From CAYXSX01 sp964467925 (GTDB lineage: Bacteria > Pseudomonadota > Alphaproteobacteria > Micavibrionales > Micavibrionaceae), in NCBI GenBank assembly GCA_964467925.1, contig CAYXSX010000009.1, positions 1 through 63,730 of the forward strand: a stretch of 63,730 bases of DNA. The letters run 5' to 3'. The notes under the pieces were generated by a model. That model had not been told where the DNA came from and did not search any database. It was given only the letters and a program-made list of their open reading frames with translations. The stretch's first letter is position 1, and each line of letters opens with the position of its first letter. Shown here in pieces: positions 35,308 through 44,618 of this stretch. A program made the translations under genes and the position numbers.

Positions 35308-38300
35308 ATGGCCGACGAACCGATCATAGGTAACAAGAGAACGCTAGAAGACACGCCACGCGTGGCTCCTCCCCCTATCGACAGCGCGGCGAAATATGCC
35401 GAGCTTGCCGAAGCATTAAAAGAATACAAAAAAATCATCAACAGCGCCGGCTTACACGACGGTATCACCGAAACCAGACTACCTTCCGGCGCGAAAAAGC
35501 TGGATGATAACGATAAAATTGACATTGATTTCGATGCCGCCAACAAGGTCTTTATTGCTCATCTCACTGAAAATATAGATAAAATTATCAACAGCACCTT
35601 TTTTAAAGAAAACATCAATATTTCCGATGATCTCGCTAAAGCCCGCGAAGCTTTGAAAAAAGATCTAGCTGAAGAAAAAATCACCGACCCAGTTTTACTA
35701 CAAATCGCCGACCTAGCCACTGTCTGGCAGATTTTGGAAACCCATGCAGAAAAGCTTGAAGCACATTCTGAAAGCACCGAAGTAAAAGCGCTTGAAAAAC
35801 TTGCGCAAGCAAGCAAAGTAGCTATTCTTATCAATACGCAAATTTTGGACGTGATGCGGCTGACATCCCCGCACACCGCCCCCGAAATGCGGAAATATCT
35901 GAACAAACATGTTGATGCTCTTAAAATTATCCCGCTTGAAGAAAGCGAAGTTTTTAATCATCCGCGCTTTCTTGCTGCGCTAAGCAAGCTGGATGCCACG
36001 CAAAAGAAAAACTTTGAAACCATATTCAAAGTTGACCCTTCAAAAATCATACCGGCTGAATTTAGTCAAAAAACGGTTGAGGAGCTAAAAAAACTGCCTC
36101 CTGTCACTCAACAGTATATAGTGGCGCAAAAAATCGCCGTTGATGCTGAACTTACAAAAATGAGTGTGATTGAACTTCAGGCTTTTCTGAACACCAACAA
36201 GGCCGTAATCGGAATGGAAAAAGACCTTCCCGTTAATGGCAAACCCGGCAGCAAGGAATTTTTGCTGGCTTTTGCAAAAGCCCAACAGCATTATTCCAAA
36301 GATGTCCCCAAGGATAAGGACGGCAAAGAAGATGAAACCTTCAAGGCTCAAAAACTGGCTTTTACAACTATAAAAGACTCGCTAAGAGGCAGCGGCATTA
36401 CCGAAACCGCCAGAGCTTATTACGGCCTGACAAAACTCTTCCCCGATCGTAAAGATATTCCCGTCGATCTAAGTGTAATTACCCTTTATTCACTCGTTGA
36501 TTATCAAACCAAACTATTGGCGTTCAAAGATTATTACGGCTTCGAGCCCTTTACGCCGGGCTTCGACGAGGAGAATCTAAAAAACCCGCTTTTCCTTGAC
36601 GCCTATCAAACAGCTATGTCAAAAGCTGCTGTCGGCATTGCGGAGAATAAAGCGCGCCTAGCCAAACTGACCTTTACCGATGAACAAAAAGCCGCCATCC
36701 AGAACCAATTCGGCACCACGGTTGAAGACCTGAAAGCCTCCACCGCCAAACTTGGCACAACAGAGGCTACTCCTCTAGATATTAGCAAGGCTGGTATTCT
36801 CGTCACTTCGGCACAATATTATAAACTTCTGGACATCAATAAAGCGGCGGATCAGCCGCTAATCAATCATGGAAGCGTTATTACTCTTTCCGTACAAAGC
36901 GGTCCCGTTGTTCAGGCTGGAATTGCGGCGGCCCTGCAAGCCCGCCCGGCAGCACAGAAACCACCCACGCCAGAGGCCGATAGAACATCTGAAACCACGA
37001 CAGAGGAAAAAGACGAGGCCACTACGCGCACAGAACGCGCGCCGCTTGTGGAAGCAAATACAGAACAAGCCACGGCCGTTATCATCTACGGTCAAAAAGC
37101 ACTTCAACTAGAGCCAGGAAAAAAAATCGGCGACACCGAATTCAAACTCGAACACTGGGGCAAACTGGAAGGTGAAGGCAACCCAACGCTCGCCGCGTTG
37201 AAGCAACGTTTCCTCGCCGAATACACGGCCCATAAAGGTACAATACCCATCCCCGGCGCAAGCAAGGCGAATTTCAAACCAGAAGACGCGAGCGCCGAAG
37301 ACATGATGTTATTCTTCGACGCTTTGTATGAGCGCCGCCTTGAAACATATGACCAAAATGTTGAACGATATGCCCTTCTAGAGTCAAAACATGAAACAGC
37401 GGTAGAAAATAACAAAAAACTTGATTCAACAATCCGTGCAAAGTTGTCCTACGCCTCTAAAGCGCATCAAGATGAAGTGCTTGAAAACCTTAGAAACGGC
37501 GAATTGTTAAAAGTACGCTCGAAGGAAGAACTCGCCAAAACCGAACTTTACAAAAAACTGAGAAAAGAAATTGGTGAAGAAAATGGTTCATCCCTTGATG
37601 CAGATCTCTGGGTCTTGGTACTGCAAGTCAAGAAAATCAATGACAACCTGGCAACACCGAATATAAGACAAAGCTTGAAAAACAGTATTGAAGGAAGCAA
37701 ATTAAGTCTTGAACAGCTTCGTGGCATAGCAGGCCTGGCCAGCTACCATGCTACCGGAAAAATCCCACGCGATCTGGTATTTGACGACCCAAAAAATGTA
37801 CGCGGCCCCGGCGAATATGCTGAGCAAACTTTTGACGATCGTCTTTTCGATCCTCAGGTATATGTGCAGTTACGCAATAACGGCGCAGTCAGCATGAAGT
37901 TCTTGGAATACGATCCGGACATAGCAAAAGCCATTGAGTTTTTAGGCTACAAGGGAAGAGAAAGTCTAACCACAGAAGAAGTCGGGAAAATAGCTCAAAT
38001 CCGCATGCTAGAGGTTGCGAAGCTATATGGTGTAAACGACCCCCAGCAACTTTCTGAAGCTATTTTCAACGGAACATACGTGCCTTACCAGGGCGACCCG
38101 GAAGTTCGTTTGATGGGCGATTTGGAATTGGTCCATGCCGGTTTCGGCAAACCAACGCGTGACGAACTCCCGCCAGACTACGTAAAATTCATGACCGATG
38201 CGGGCCTCGACCCGTATGACGAGTTGAATATGGAAGGCGTCATAGCACGCTACCGTAACCAAAAATTCAACGAAAGATACGGTAAGCCGGACGAGGCTCA

Positions 38301-40005
38301 CGCCCTGAACTACGGTCACCGTATCGGTTATTTCCGCAATCTGGACGTGCCCAAAGGCAAAACCGTGGAGGAAATCCGCGCCAGCCTGAAAGGTGCCGAT
38401 TTGGCCCAATTCAACAGTTACATCAAATCACTGCAAAAGGTCAGCGCTTTCATCTATTTTGATATGATGCCTAAGGAATATAACGACCTTCGCTGGGCGC
38501 CTAAATACCGCAACAAGACGTTGGAAATAATCAACGGCAAAGCGCCGGAGCCGGAAAGAAAAGTGGAAGCCGCTCCCGCGCCGGAACAAAGACATAAAAC
38601 GTTTCCCGCAATGAAATCTGAAGAGGCGGCGGTTATACTAAACCGCTCCAAATTTGCCGAAGAAAATTCCGGCAACCTTTCCCCGGCGGCAAAAGAATTT
38701 TACATTCTGGCAACTGGGTATAATGAAAAGGGGCCGCACCCTCTCGAACATACAAGAGCCTTATATTACCTCAATGATATTGACGGATTTCTTGCTTTTA
38801 TGAACGAGGCGACACCCGACCAGATCGCTAACACCCTTTCCTTGCCCTATAAAACGACGCCTGATCCGAAAGATCCGGGATTTAACCAAGACCTGACTGG
38901 CTTCCCCTATGATGTCGCAGCAAACGTTCTTGCATGGGCGACATTGACCGGAAACTCTGACACCGTGCAAAAAGTAACGGATGCCTTTGCCAAATTCACG
39001 TCAGAAAAATATGAATACGACGCTCAAAAACTATTGGATCGTGCAGCATCCGGCACTTTTTTTATGACTATAAACAGCGTTTCCAGTGAAAACCCCGATC
39101 AGCTTTTTGCACATTTCAAACTCTGGAAAGACACGGTATTTAAAGGCCACAATGATGCTGCGCTGAAGCAAGAGCTTCTTCACATTCCAGGTTTTAGATA
39201 TCCGCTCTTTAACAACAGCATACAGAATGTGCTTTCCACCAACCCAGGAAAATTGGAAACGGCACTATCGCAATGGAAAAACATAGCAGCCGATGCGGGA
39301 GTTCCTTTTAAGGATATGCTGGAAAACGTTATTGGCTATAAGCCTGCACAAAATGATAGCAACTCCAAAAATTACTTTCCCTTCACGACATGGCTTCGCA
39401 AGGCAATTGAAAAAGATATCTCATCTCTTCCGGTCGTATGGAATACACTAAAGCAAGCCTGTGCAAATGAAGGTGTACCGTTTGATGTTAACAACAAACA
39501 TGTGAGCGAGGCCTTACAACTAAACATCATAGATATCGCCAAAACCGGCAGCGAACAAAATATCCGCAATGCGTGGGAAATAGTAAAAACCGAAGCGCAA
39601 ACTCACACTGATCCGCAACGTTTTATCTTTGACATGGCCTACAACCTCACCGCATCCTCATTCATCGGCATGGTCAAAAACGGAACGCATGGCATAATCT
39701 CGGATATTCTTGCCGATGCAAATATAGACAAAGATCTATTAACGCTAATGAAACGCGCCGTTATAAAAAACAACGACAAAGAGCTAACACCGGAACAACT
39801 CAAAAATCTTGAAACGGAATTCGATGAGGCCATTGTCAAGGCAGGCTCGACAGGGCATGTCCTAGACAACGATCAAGCTAAAAAAGTTGATGCCTGCAAA
39901 GCAAACGCCGAAGATTTCGCCCACAAAAAACCAGCAAACGGTCCCGTCCTACTTGCTCCTGCACCGCAAAACTGCCCGCCGCAGGATCATCCTGCCGTTC
40001 AATAA
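35308..40005 (+). CDS. Giant hypothetical protein, 1565 aa
   Basis: Not recognised. AAGGG precedes the ATG by about seven bases. There is no signal peptide and no membrane segment; the protein is rich in Lys, Glu, Ala and Asn, largely helical, with very few cysteines. It seems to have three regions: ~1-540 helical, a low-complexity Pro/Thr/Glu linker (~550-590, AAQKPPTPEADRTSETTTE), ~600-1080, a second linker (APEPERKVEAAPAPEQ, ~1085) and ~1100-1540, ending in a Pro-rich tail with two Cys. Codons look more AT-rich than in neighbouring genes, which suggests a different history. It stands alone between a palindrome and the convergent ychF. A large secreted effector or scaffold is possible but unsupported. 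Confidence 0.85.
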   Translation: MADEPIIGNKRTLEDTPRVAPPPIDSAAKYAELAEALKEYKKIINSAGLHDGITETRLPSGAKKLDDNDKIDIDFDAANKVFIAHLTENIDKIINSTFFKENINISDDLAKAREALKKDLAEEKITDPVLLQIADLATVWQILETHAEKLEAHSESTEVKALEKLAQASKVAILINTQILDVMRLTSPHTAPEMRKYLNKHVDALKIIPLEESEVFNHPRFLAALSKLDATQKKNFETIFKVDPSKIIPAEFSQKTVEELKKLPPVTQQYIVAQKIAVDAELTKMSVIELQAFLNTNKAVIGMEKDLPVNGKPGSKEFLLAFAKAQQHYSKDVPKDKDGKEDETFKAQKLAFTTIKDSLRGSGITETARAYYGLTKLFPDRKDIPVDLSVITLYSLVDYQTKLLAFKDYYGFEPFTPGFDEENLKNPLFLDAYQTAMSKAAVGIAENKARLAKLTFTDEQKAAIQNQFGTTVEDLKASTAKLGTTEATPLDISKAGILVTSAQYYKLLDINKAADQPLINHGSVITLSVQSGPVVQAGIAAALQARPAAQKPPTPEADRTSETTTEEKDEATTRTERAPLVEANTEQATAVIIYGQKALQLEPGKKIGDTEFKLEHWGKLEGEGNPTLAALKQRFLAEYTAHKGTIPIPGASKANFKPEDASAEDMMLFFDALYERRLETYDQNVERYALLESKHETAVENNKKLDSTIRAKLSYASKAHQDEVLENLRNGELLKVRSKEELAKTELYKKLRKEIGEENGSSLDADLWVLVLQVKKINDNLATPNIRQSLKNSIEGSKLSLEQLRGIAGLASYHATGKIPRDLVFDDPKNVRGPGEYAEQTFDDRLFDPQVYVQLRNNGAVSMKFLEYDPDIAKAIEFLGYKGRESLTTEEVGKIAQIRMLEVAKLYGVNDPQQLSEAIFNGTYVPYQGDPEVRLMGDLELVHAGFGKPTRDELPPDYVKFMTDAGLDPYDELNMEGVIARYRNQKFNERYGKPDEAHALNYGHRIGYFRNLDVPKGKTVEEIRASLKGADLAQFNSYIKSLQKVSAFIYFDMMPKEYNDLRWAPKYRNKTLEIINGKAPEPERKVEAAPAPEQRHKTFPAMKSEEAAVILNRSKFAEENSGNLSPAAKEFYILATGYNEKGPHPLEHTRALYYLNDIDGFLAFMNEATPDQIANTLSLPYKTTPDPKDPGFNQDLTGFPYDVAANVLAWATLTGNSDTVQKVTDAFAKFTSEKYEYDAQKLLDRAASGTFFMTINSVSSENPDQLFAHFKLWKDTVFKGHNDAALKQELLHIPGFRYPLFNNSIQNVLSTNPGKLETALSQWKNIAADAGVPFKDMLENVIGYKPAQNDSNSKNYFPFTTWLRKAIEKDISSLPVVWNTLKQACANEGVPFDVNNKHVSEALQLNIIDIAKTGSEQNIRNAWEIVKTEAQTHTDPQRFIFDMAYNLTASSFIGMVKNGTHGIISDILADANIDKDLLTLMKRAVIKNNDKELTPEQLKNLETEFDEAIVKAGSTGHVLDNDQAKKVDACKANAEDFAHKKPANGPVLLAPAPQNCPPQDHPAVQ

Positions 40006-40023
40006 CGGCAGCGCGCCTAGAAC

Positions 40024-41127
40024 CTAGACGTTAAACCGGAACAGGATCACATCGCCATCCTGCAAGACATATTCCTTGCCTTCCTGACGCATCTTACCTG
40101 CTTCTTTTGAACCTTGTTCGCCGCCCAATTTTATGAAATCGTCATAGGCGATGACTTCGGCTTTAATGAACCCTTTTTGGAAATCAGTATGGATCACTCC
40201 GGCCGCTTCCGGCGCCTTCGCCCCTTTACGAACGGTCCACGCGCGCGCCTCTTTTGGTCCGGCAGTGAAATAGGTTTGCAGACCCAAAAGTTCATACCCG
40301 CTGGAGATAATCCGGCTCAGCCCCGTCTCTGTAAGCCCCATGGTTTCGAGGAACTCACGCTGCTCTTCTTTGCTTTCCAACTGCGCAATTTCCGCCTCAA
40401 TGCTGGCGCAAATACGCACAACTTGCGCCCCTTGTGCCGCGGCCATGGCTTCGACTTTTTCGCTCCATACATTACCCGATGCGGCTTCACCTTCCGACAG
40501 ATTGCACACATAAAGAACCGGTTTTCCGGTGAGCATCTGGAAGTGTTTGACCCAGCGCCGTTCATCCTCATTGGCGGGTTCAACAGTGCGCGCAGCCTTG
40601 CCCTCATCCAGCGCTGCCTTGATCCGGAGCATGAATTCGTGTTGCGCCTTGAACTCCTTATCACCGCCCTTGGCCTTGCGTTCGATGTTGGCGATTTGAC
40701 GCTCCAGACTCTCCATATCAGCCAGCAGCAACTCCGTCTCGATCACTTCCGCGTCACGCACCGGGTCAACCGATCCTTCCACATGGACAATATCACCGTT
40801 TTCAAAACACCGCAGAACCTGAATAATCGCATCCGTCTCACGAATATTGGCCAGAAACTGGTTACCCAGCCCCTCGCCTTTGCTCGCGCCTTTCACAAGC
40901 CCGGCAATATCGACAAATTCCAGCTGCGTCGGCACGATATTGGCCGATTTCGCCACAGCCGCGATTTTATCAAGCCGCGCATCGGGCACGGCCACGCGTC
41001 CCACATTCGGCTCGATCGTGCAGAACGGGAAATTCGCCGCCTGCGCCGCCGCCGTTGCCGTCAAAGCGTTAAACAGCGTTGATTTCCCCACATTGGGCAA
41101 GCCCACAATCCCGCAATTAAAACCCAT
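40024..41127 (-). CDS. ychF: Redox-regulated ribosome-binding ATPase YchF
   Basis: Obg-family P-loop ATPase, 367 aa. GIVGLPNVGKSTLFNAL (G1), DIAGLVKGASKGEGLGNQFL (G3/switch II) and an altered G4 (LYVCNLSEGE, without NKxD), which is the known basis for ATP preference. A coiled coil (~130-165) and a C-terminal TGS domain (GVIHTDFQKGFIKAEVIAYDDF) follow. It lies 19 bases after pth on the same strand, in the usual rplY-pth-ychF order. Confidence 0.97.
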   Translation of the reverse strand: MGFNCGIVGLPNVGKSTLFNALTATAAAQAANFPFCTIEPNVGRVAVPDARLDKIAAVAKSANIVPTQLEFVDIAGLVKGASKGEGLGNQFLANIRETDAIIQVLRCFENGDIVHVEGSVDPVRDAEVIETELLLADMESLERQIANIERKAKGGDKEFKAQHEFMLRIKAALDEGKAARTVEPANEDERRWVKHFQMLTGKPVLYVCNLSEGEAASGNVWSEKVEAMAAAQGAQVVRICASIEAEIAQLESKEEQREFLETMGLTETGLSRIISSGYELLGLQTYFTAGPKEARAWTVRKGAKAPEAAGVIHTDFQKGFIKAEVIAYDDFIKLGGEQGSKEAGKMRQEGKEYVLQDGDVILFRFNV

Positions 41128-41146
41128 AAATAAAATCCTTATATTT

Positions 41147-41719
41147 CTATTGTTTCGTTTCCTCCGCCACGCGGGTCATGAAATCGTTATCCTTACTGGT
41201 GAATATAAGCGGCATATGCTTGGCCACCGCCGCACATAGCCGCTCCACCCATTCTGCCTCGCTTTTCGCAAAGTCGCTCAGCACATACCCCGATACCCGG
41301 TCTCGCTCCCCCGGATGACCTATCCCCAGGCGCACACGCCAGAAATCGGGCGTGCCCAAATGCGCACGGATGGATTTAAGGCCGTTATGCCCCGCCACGC
41401 CGCCGCCCATTTTGGCCCGCATTTTAGAGGGCTCAAGGTCTAATTCGTCATGCAAAACAATAACCTTCGCGGGCGGCACCTTATAAAACTTCGCCGCTTT
41501 GGCCACGCTTTGGCCCGACTCGTTCATAAAGGTCAGGGGTTTGAGAAGCAAAACCTTCTCTTCACCCACATGGCTTTCGGAAATTTCACCCTGAAACTTG
41601 GATTTAAACGGCCCGAAACCATGCACATCCGCAATAGCATCCAGCGCCATAAAACCGATATTATGACGGTTTCCGGCATATTTCGCGCCGGGATTTCCCA
41701 GACCGACGATCAGCCACAT
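41147..41719 (-). CDS. pth: Peptidyl-tRNA hydrolase
   Basis: Recycles peptidyl-tRNA released from ribosomes. The ATG at 41719 gives MWLIVGLGNPGAKYAGNRHN, with Asn9 and catalytic His19 at the expected places, and a length of 190 aa close to E. coli (194). An in-frame ATG at 41752 lacks a ribosome binding site and adds eleven residues. LKPLTFMNESGQSV and LHDELDLEPSKMRAKMGGG, then GHNGLKSI, are also family motifs. Between rplY and ychF. Confidence 0.96.
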   Translation of the reverse strand: MWLIVGLGNPGAKYAGNRHNIGFMALDAIADVHGFGPFKSKFQGEISESHVGEEKVLLLKPLTFMNESGQSVAKAAKFYKVPPAKVIVLHDELDLEPSKMRAKMGGGVAGHNGLKSIRAHLGTPDFWRVRLGIGHPGERDRVSGYVLSDFAKSEAEWVERLCAAVAKHMPLIFTSKDNDFMTRVAEETKQ

Positions 41720-41752
41720 AGTATTTTCCGGTTTTTTGAACAGACCAAACAT

Positions 41753-41834
41753 GGAATAGAAGTAAGATATAAGAGGGAAATAAGTAAGAACTTTCTTTTC
41801 TTATCTCTTACTTCTTCCCTCTCACTGCTATTCC
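41753..41834. repeat. Imperfect palindrome between rplY and pth
   Basis: Inverted repeat of about 82 bases: GGAATAG and AGTAAGA, GGGAAATAAGTAAGAA on the left match TTCTTATCTCTTACTTCTTCCC and CTATTCC on the right with small gaps. The right end includes the stop codon of rplY (41828-41830). It is unlike families A-D in sequence and may be a local hairpin or the remnant of a small mobile element. Confidence 0.7.
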
Positions 41835-42514
41835 TTATCGCCTTCAGCTTTCTCTTCAGCTTCCTTGGCGGCGGCGGCTTCCTCATCGGAAACAATACCG
41901 TCACCGGCTGCATCTGCCTCGGCTTCCTCTTCTGCGATCTCTTCCAGAGTACGCGGCGCTGTGATCGTCGCGATCGTGAAGTCGCGGTCATCAATCACAG
42001 GCGTCACGCCGTCGGGATATTTCGCATCGCTGGAATGAATGGTATCGCCCAGATCCTTGCCTTCAAGGTTAACCTCGATCTGTTCGGGAATGTCGTTGGC
42101 GCGGCACTGAACCTCAATGTTGTAACGCACGACGTTCAGTGTGCCTTTCGCATCAAGGCCGGGAGAATTGTCTTCGTTAATGAAGTGAACCGGCACATCG
42201 ACGGTAATCATTGTCTTATCCGTTACGCGCAGGAAGTCCACGTGCTCCACGATATCGGTTACGGGGTGCAACTGTACGTCACGCGCCAGCACCAGATGCT
42301 TATCGCCCGCGACATCCAGGTCGCAAAGCGTTGTAAACATATGGCCCTTGTTATATTGGACGTTAATGGCATTGGCATTGAGCGTAATTTTCACAGGCTC
42401 TTTTTTGTCACCATAGATGACGCCAGGGGTCTTTCCTTCACGGCGAAGTGATCGGGCTGCCCCCTTACCGGCTTGATCACGTGCTTCCGCCTTAAGTGCG
42501 TAGTGCTTAGACAT
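41828..42514 (-). CDS. rplY: 50S ribosomal protein L25/general stress protein Ctc
   Basis: Long (Ctc/TL5-type) L25, 228 aa, binds 5S rRNA. L25 domain (~1-95: MSKHYALKAEARDQAGKGAA, RREGKTPGVIYG, GHMFTTLCDLDVAGDKH) followed by the TL5/Ctc beta-domain (~100-190: VPVHFINEDNSPG, VRYNIEVQCRAND, LEGKDLGDTIHSSD). The C-terminus is an acidic Glu/Ala tail. The ATG at 42514 follows AAGGAA; an upstream ATG gives a non-homologous extension. Confidence 0.95.
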   Translation of the reverse strand: MSKHYALKAEARDQAGKGAARSLRREGKTPGVIYGDKKEPVKITLNANAINVQYNKGHMFTTLCDLDVAGDKHLVLARDVQLHPVTDIVEHVDFLRVTDKTMITVDVPVHFINEDNSPGLDAKGTLNVVRYNIEVQCRANDIPEQIEVNLEGKDLGDTIHSSDAKYPDGVTPVIDDRDFTIATITAPRTLEEIAEEEAEADAAGDGIVSDEEAAAAKEAEEKAEGDKE

Positions 42515-42638
42515 GTTAATATTCCTTATATCTAATTGAACGACGCGCAGCCTCCAGGGGTGCCTGCGCGCATAACTGCGCATTTGTTAGAGGTTTTAGG
42601 CGGAAATATCAAGGAAATTATGCTCTGCCCCTCACCCC

Positions 42639-42749
42639 GTCATCCTGAACGAAGTCACGCTGTAGCGAAGCGAAAGGGGACGTTTTCGAAGGATCTCATG
42701 AAAACGAAGGATATCCTTCCACTCGCCCTTCGGGCTCGGTCAGGATGAC
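42639..42749. repeat. Palindromic element, family B (GTCATCCTGA...TCAGGATGAC)
   Basis: A 111-base inverted repeat between rplY and prs. The ends are GTCATCCTGAACGAAG and CGGTCAGGATGAC; the inner part includes CGTTTTCGAAGGATCTCATGAAAACG, itself a stem. The other member of this family lies inside mutS (62212-62319). It ends 10 bases after the prs stop, and starts 124 bases upstream of the rplY start. Confidence 0.88.
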
Positions 42750-42759
42750 ACCTTCGGCG

Positions 42760-43692
42760 TTATCTAAACAACGCGGAAATAGACCGTTCCTCGGAAATGC
42801 GCCGCGCGGCCTCGCCGATCAGCGGGGCGACGGAAAGCTGAAGGATTTTTTCGCATTTCTCCACTTCCGGCGTTGCGGCGATGGTATCGGTGATAATCAG
42901 CTTTTCCATGGGGGAGTTATTAACGCGCTTGATCGCCTCGCCCGACAACACGCCGTGCACCACATAGGCGCAAACGGTCTTGGCACCGCCCTCCTTAAGG
43001 GCTGCTGCCGCATTACACAGAGTTCCGCCGGAATCGACGATATCATCGACCAAAAGACAGACCTTGCCCTCCACATCCCCGATAATATGCATGACCTCGG
43101 AAACCCCCGCCTTTTCGCGGCGTTTATCGATAATCGCCAGATCGGCGTTCAGGCGCTTGGCCAGCGCACGGGCGCGCACCACGCCGCCCACATCGGGAGA
43201 AACGATGCATAAGGGCTCACCGTTAAAATGATCCTCGATCTGCGGCACGAAAACGGGTGCTACGATCAAATTATCGACCGGAATGTCGAAAAACCCCTGA
43301 ATTTGCCCTGCATGAAGCTCCATAGTCAGAACCCGGTCCGCGCCCGCCGCCATAATCAGGTTCGCCACCAGCTTGGCCGAAATCGGCGTGCGCCCGCCGG
43401 TCTTGCGATCCTGCCGCGCATAGCCGTAATACGGGATTACGGCCGTAATCCGCCGCGCCGATCCGCGCTTGAGCGCATCAATCGCGATCAAAAGCTCCAT
43501 CAAATGGTCGTTGGCGGGATATGAGGTTGACTGAATAAAGAAACAATCTTCGCCGCGCACGTTCTCCATGATCTCGACGAAGACTTCCATATCGTTGAAA
43601 CGTTTGACAGTGGCTTGGGTCAACGGAATATTCAAATAGGCGGAGATCGCTTCTGCAAGGGCCTTATTCGAATTTCCGGTGATCAGTTTCAT
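42760..43692 (-). CDS. prs: Ribose-phosphate pyrophosphokinase
   Basis: Makes PRPP from ribose 5-phosphate and ATP, 310 aa. Family motifs: the flexible ATP region MENVRGEDCFFIQSTSYPAN and IPYYGYARQDRKTGGRTPIS (~90-110), metal site MELHAGQIQGFFD, and the PRPP loop LVDDIVDSGGTLCNAA. It is upstream of rplY on the same strand, a common order in proteobacteria, though a family B palindrome separates them. PRPP supplies the purine pathway of purE/purK. Confidence 0.97.
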   Translation of the reverse strand: MKLITGNSNKALAEAISAYLNIPLTQATVKRFNDMEVFVEIMENVRGEDCFFIQSTSYPANDHLMELLIAIDALKRGSARRITAVIPYYGYARQDRKTGGRTPISAKLVANLIMAAGADRVLTMELHAGQIQGFFDIPVDNLIVAPVFVPQIEDHFNGEPLCIVSPDVGGVVRARALAKRLNADLAIIDKRREKAGVSEVMHIIGDVEGKVCLLVDDIVDSGGTLCNAAAALKEGGAKTVCAYVVHGVLSGEAIKRVNNSPMEKLIITDTIAATPEVEKCEKILQLSVAPLIGEAARRISEERSISALFR

Positions 43693-43793
43693 AAAGCGTT
43701 CGGGCCCTTAAAAATGATGGATATGAATGTTTTCAAAGTGCTGCCCTGCACTATAAAAATTTTGACGGTTAAATCAACCCTGCTTTTCATAAA

Positions 43794-44618
43794 TTACGCA
43801 TTTTTAATCACAATTGCCGATACTTGCCGCCCGTAATCCTGCTCGCCGCGGTGGGTGGTGCGGCGGTAACTGAAAAACTCATCCTCTCGTGCGTAAGTAT
43901 CAAGATCGGTCAGTGCGACATGCTTTACACCAGCTTTTGCCAGCCGCGCGGCGATATAGCCTGGAAGGTCGAACATAAAATGACCCGTCTTGCGGCTTTC
44001 GCGGAAAAAACTGTCATTGTCATGATCGTGATCCATAAAGCGCTGGCGGAACTCCGCCCCAACCTCATACGATGCCTGCGCGATACAGGGCCCGACGCAG
44101 GCACGGATGCTGTCCTCTTCCGCTCCCAGCCGCTTTAGCGCCGCCAGCGTCGATTCCAGTATCCCACCGATCGCGCCGCCCCATCCGGCATGCGCCGCGC
44201 CGATGACGGGCGAACCATCCGCTTTCTTTCCGGTAAACAAAACCGGGCCGCAATCCGCGGTCAGAATGCCAAGCGCGAGGCCCGGCTTGTCGGTCACGAG
44301 TGCGTCGCCCTTGGGCCGTTCGCCGCTCCAAGGGCCCTCAGCCGTAATGCATGTATTGCCATGCACCTGATGCACGCTTAATAAATTCGTCATATCCCCC
44401 ACGCCCATGGCGCGCGCCACGACGTTCCGGTTTTCTTTCACCGCTTGCTTCTCGTCATCAGATCCTTGGCCGCAATTAAGAGATTCGTATATTCCGCTAC
44501 TCACCCCGCCGCACCGCCCGAAAAACCCGTGCATGACAGGTCCGGCGGCGTTATCGGTGAACTCATTCGCTTCGGCGTAAATTTGTCTAAAATCCGGCTG
44601 GTATAATGTCTGGCCCAT
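43794..44618 (-). CDS. pgeF: Multicopper polyphenol oxidase-fold purine nucleoside phosphorylase (YfiH/LACC1 family), 274 aa
   Basis: Members act on purine nucleosides or clear mis-incorporated peptidoglycan residues. The metal/catalytic pattern is complete: His in SVHQVHGN (~85), Cys in LTADCGPVLF (~124) and His in GAAHAGWGGAIGG (~141), plus ACVGPCIAQASYEVG. HGFFGRCGGVSSGIYESLN at the N-terminus is diagnostic. Its start overlaps the midA stop by 32 bases, so the two are coupled. Confidence 0.92.
   Translation of the reverse strand: MGQTLYQPDFRQIYAEANEFTDNAAGPVMHGFFGRCGGVSSGIYESLNCGQGSDDEKQAVKENRNVVARAMGVGDMTNLLSVHQVHGNTCITAEGPWSGERPKGDALVTDKPGLALGILTADCGPVLFTGKKADGSPVIGAAHAGWGGAIGGILESTLAALKRLGAEEDSIRACVGPCIAQASYEVGAEFRQRFMDHDHDNDSFFRESRKTGHFMFDLPGYIAARLAKAGVKHVALTDLDTYAREDEFFSYRRTTHRGEQDYGRQVSAIVIKNA

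Noticed and set aside
40114..41082. Long open frame (322 codons) antisense to ychF
   Set aside because: Exact shadow of a strongly conserved gene; rich in Arg, His, Phe and Gln as expected for antisense of a high-GC3 frame, with no family pattern.
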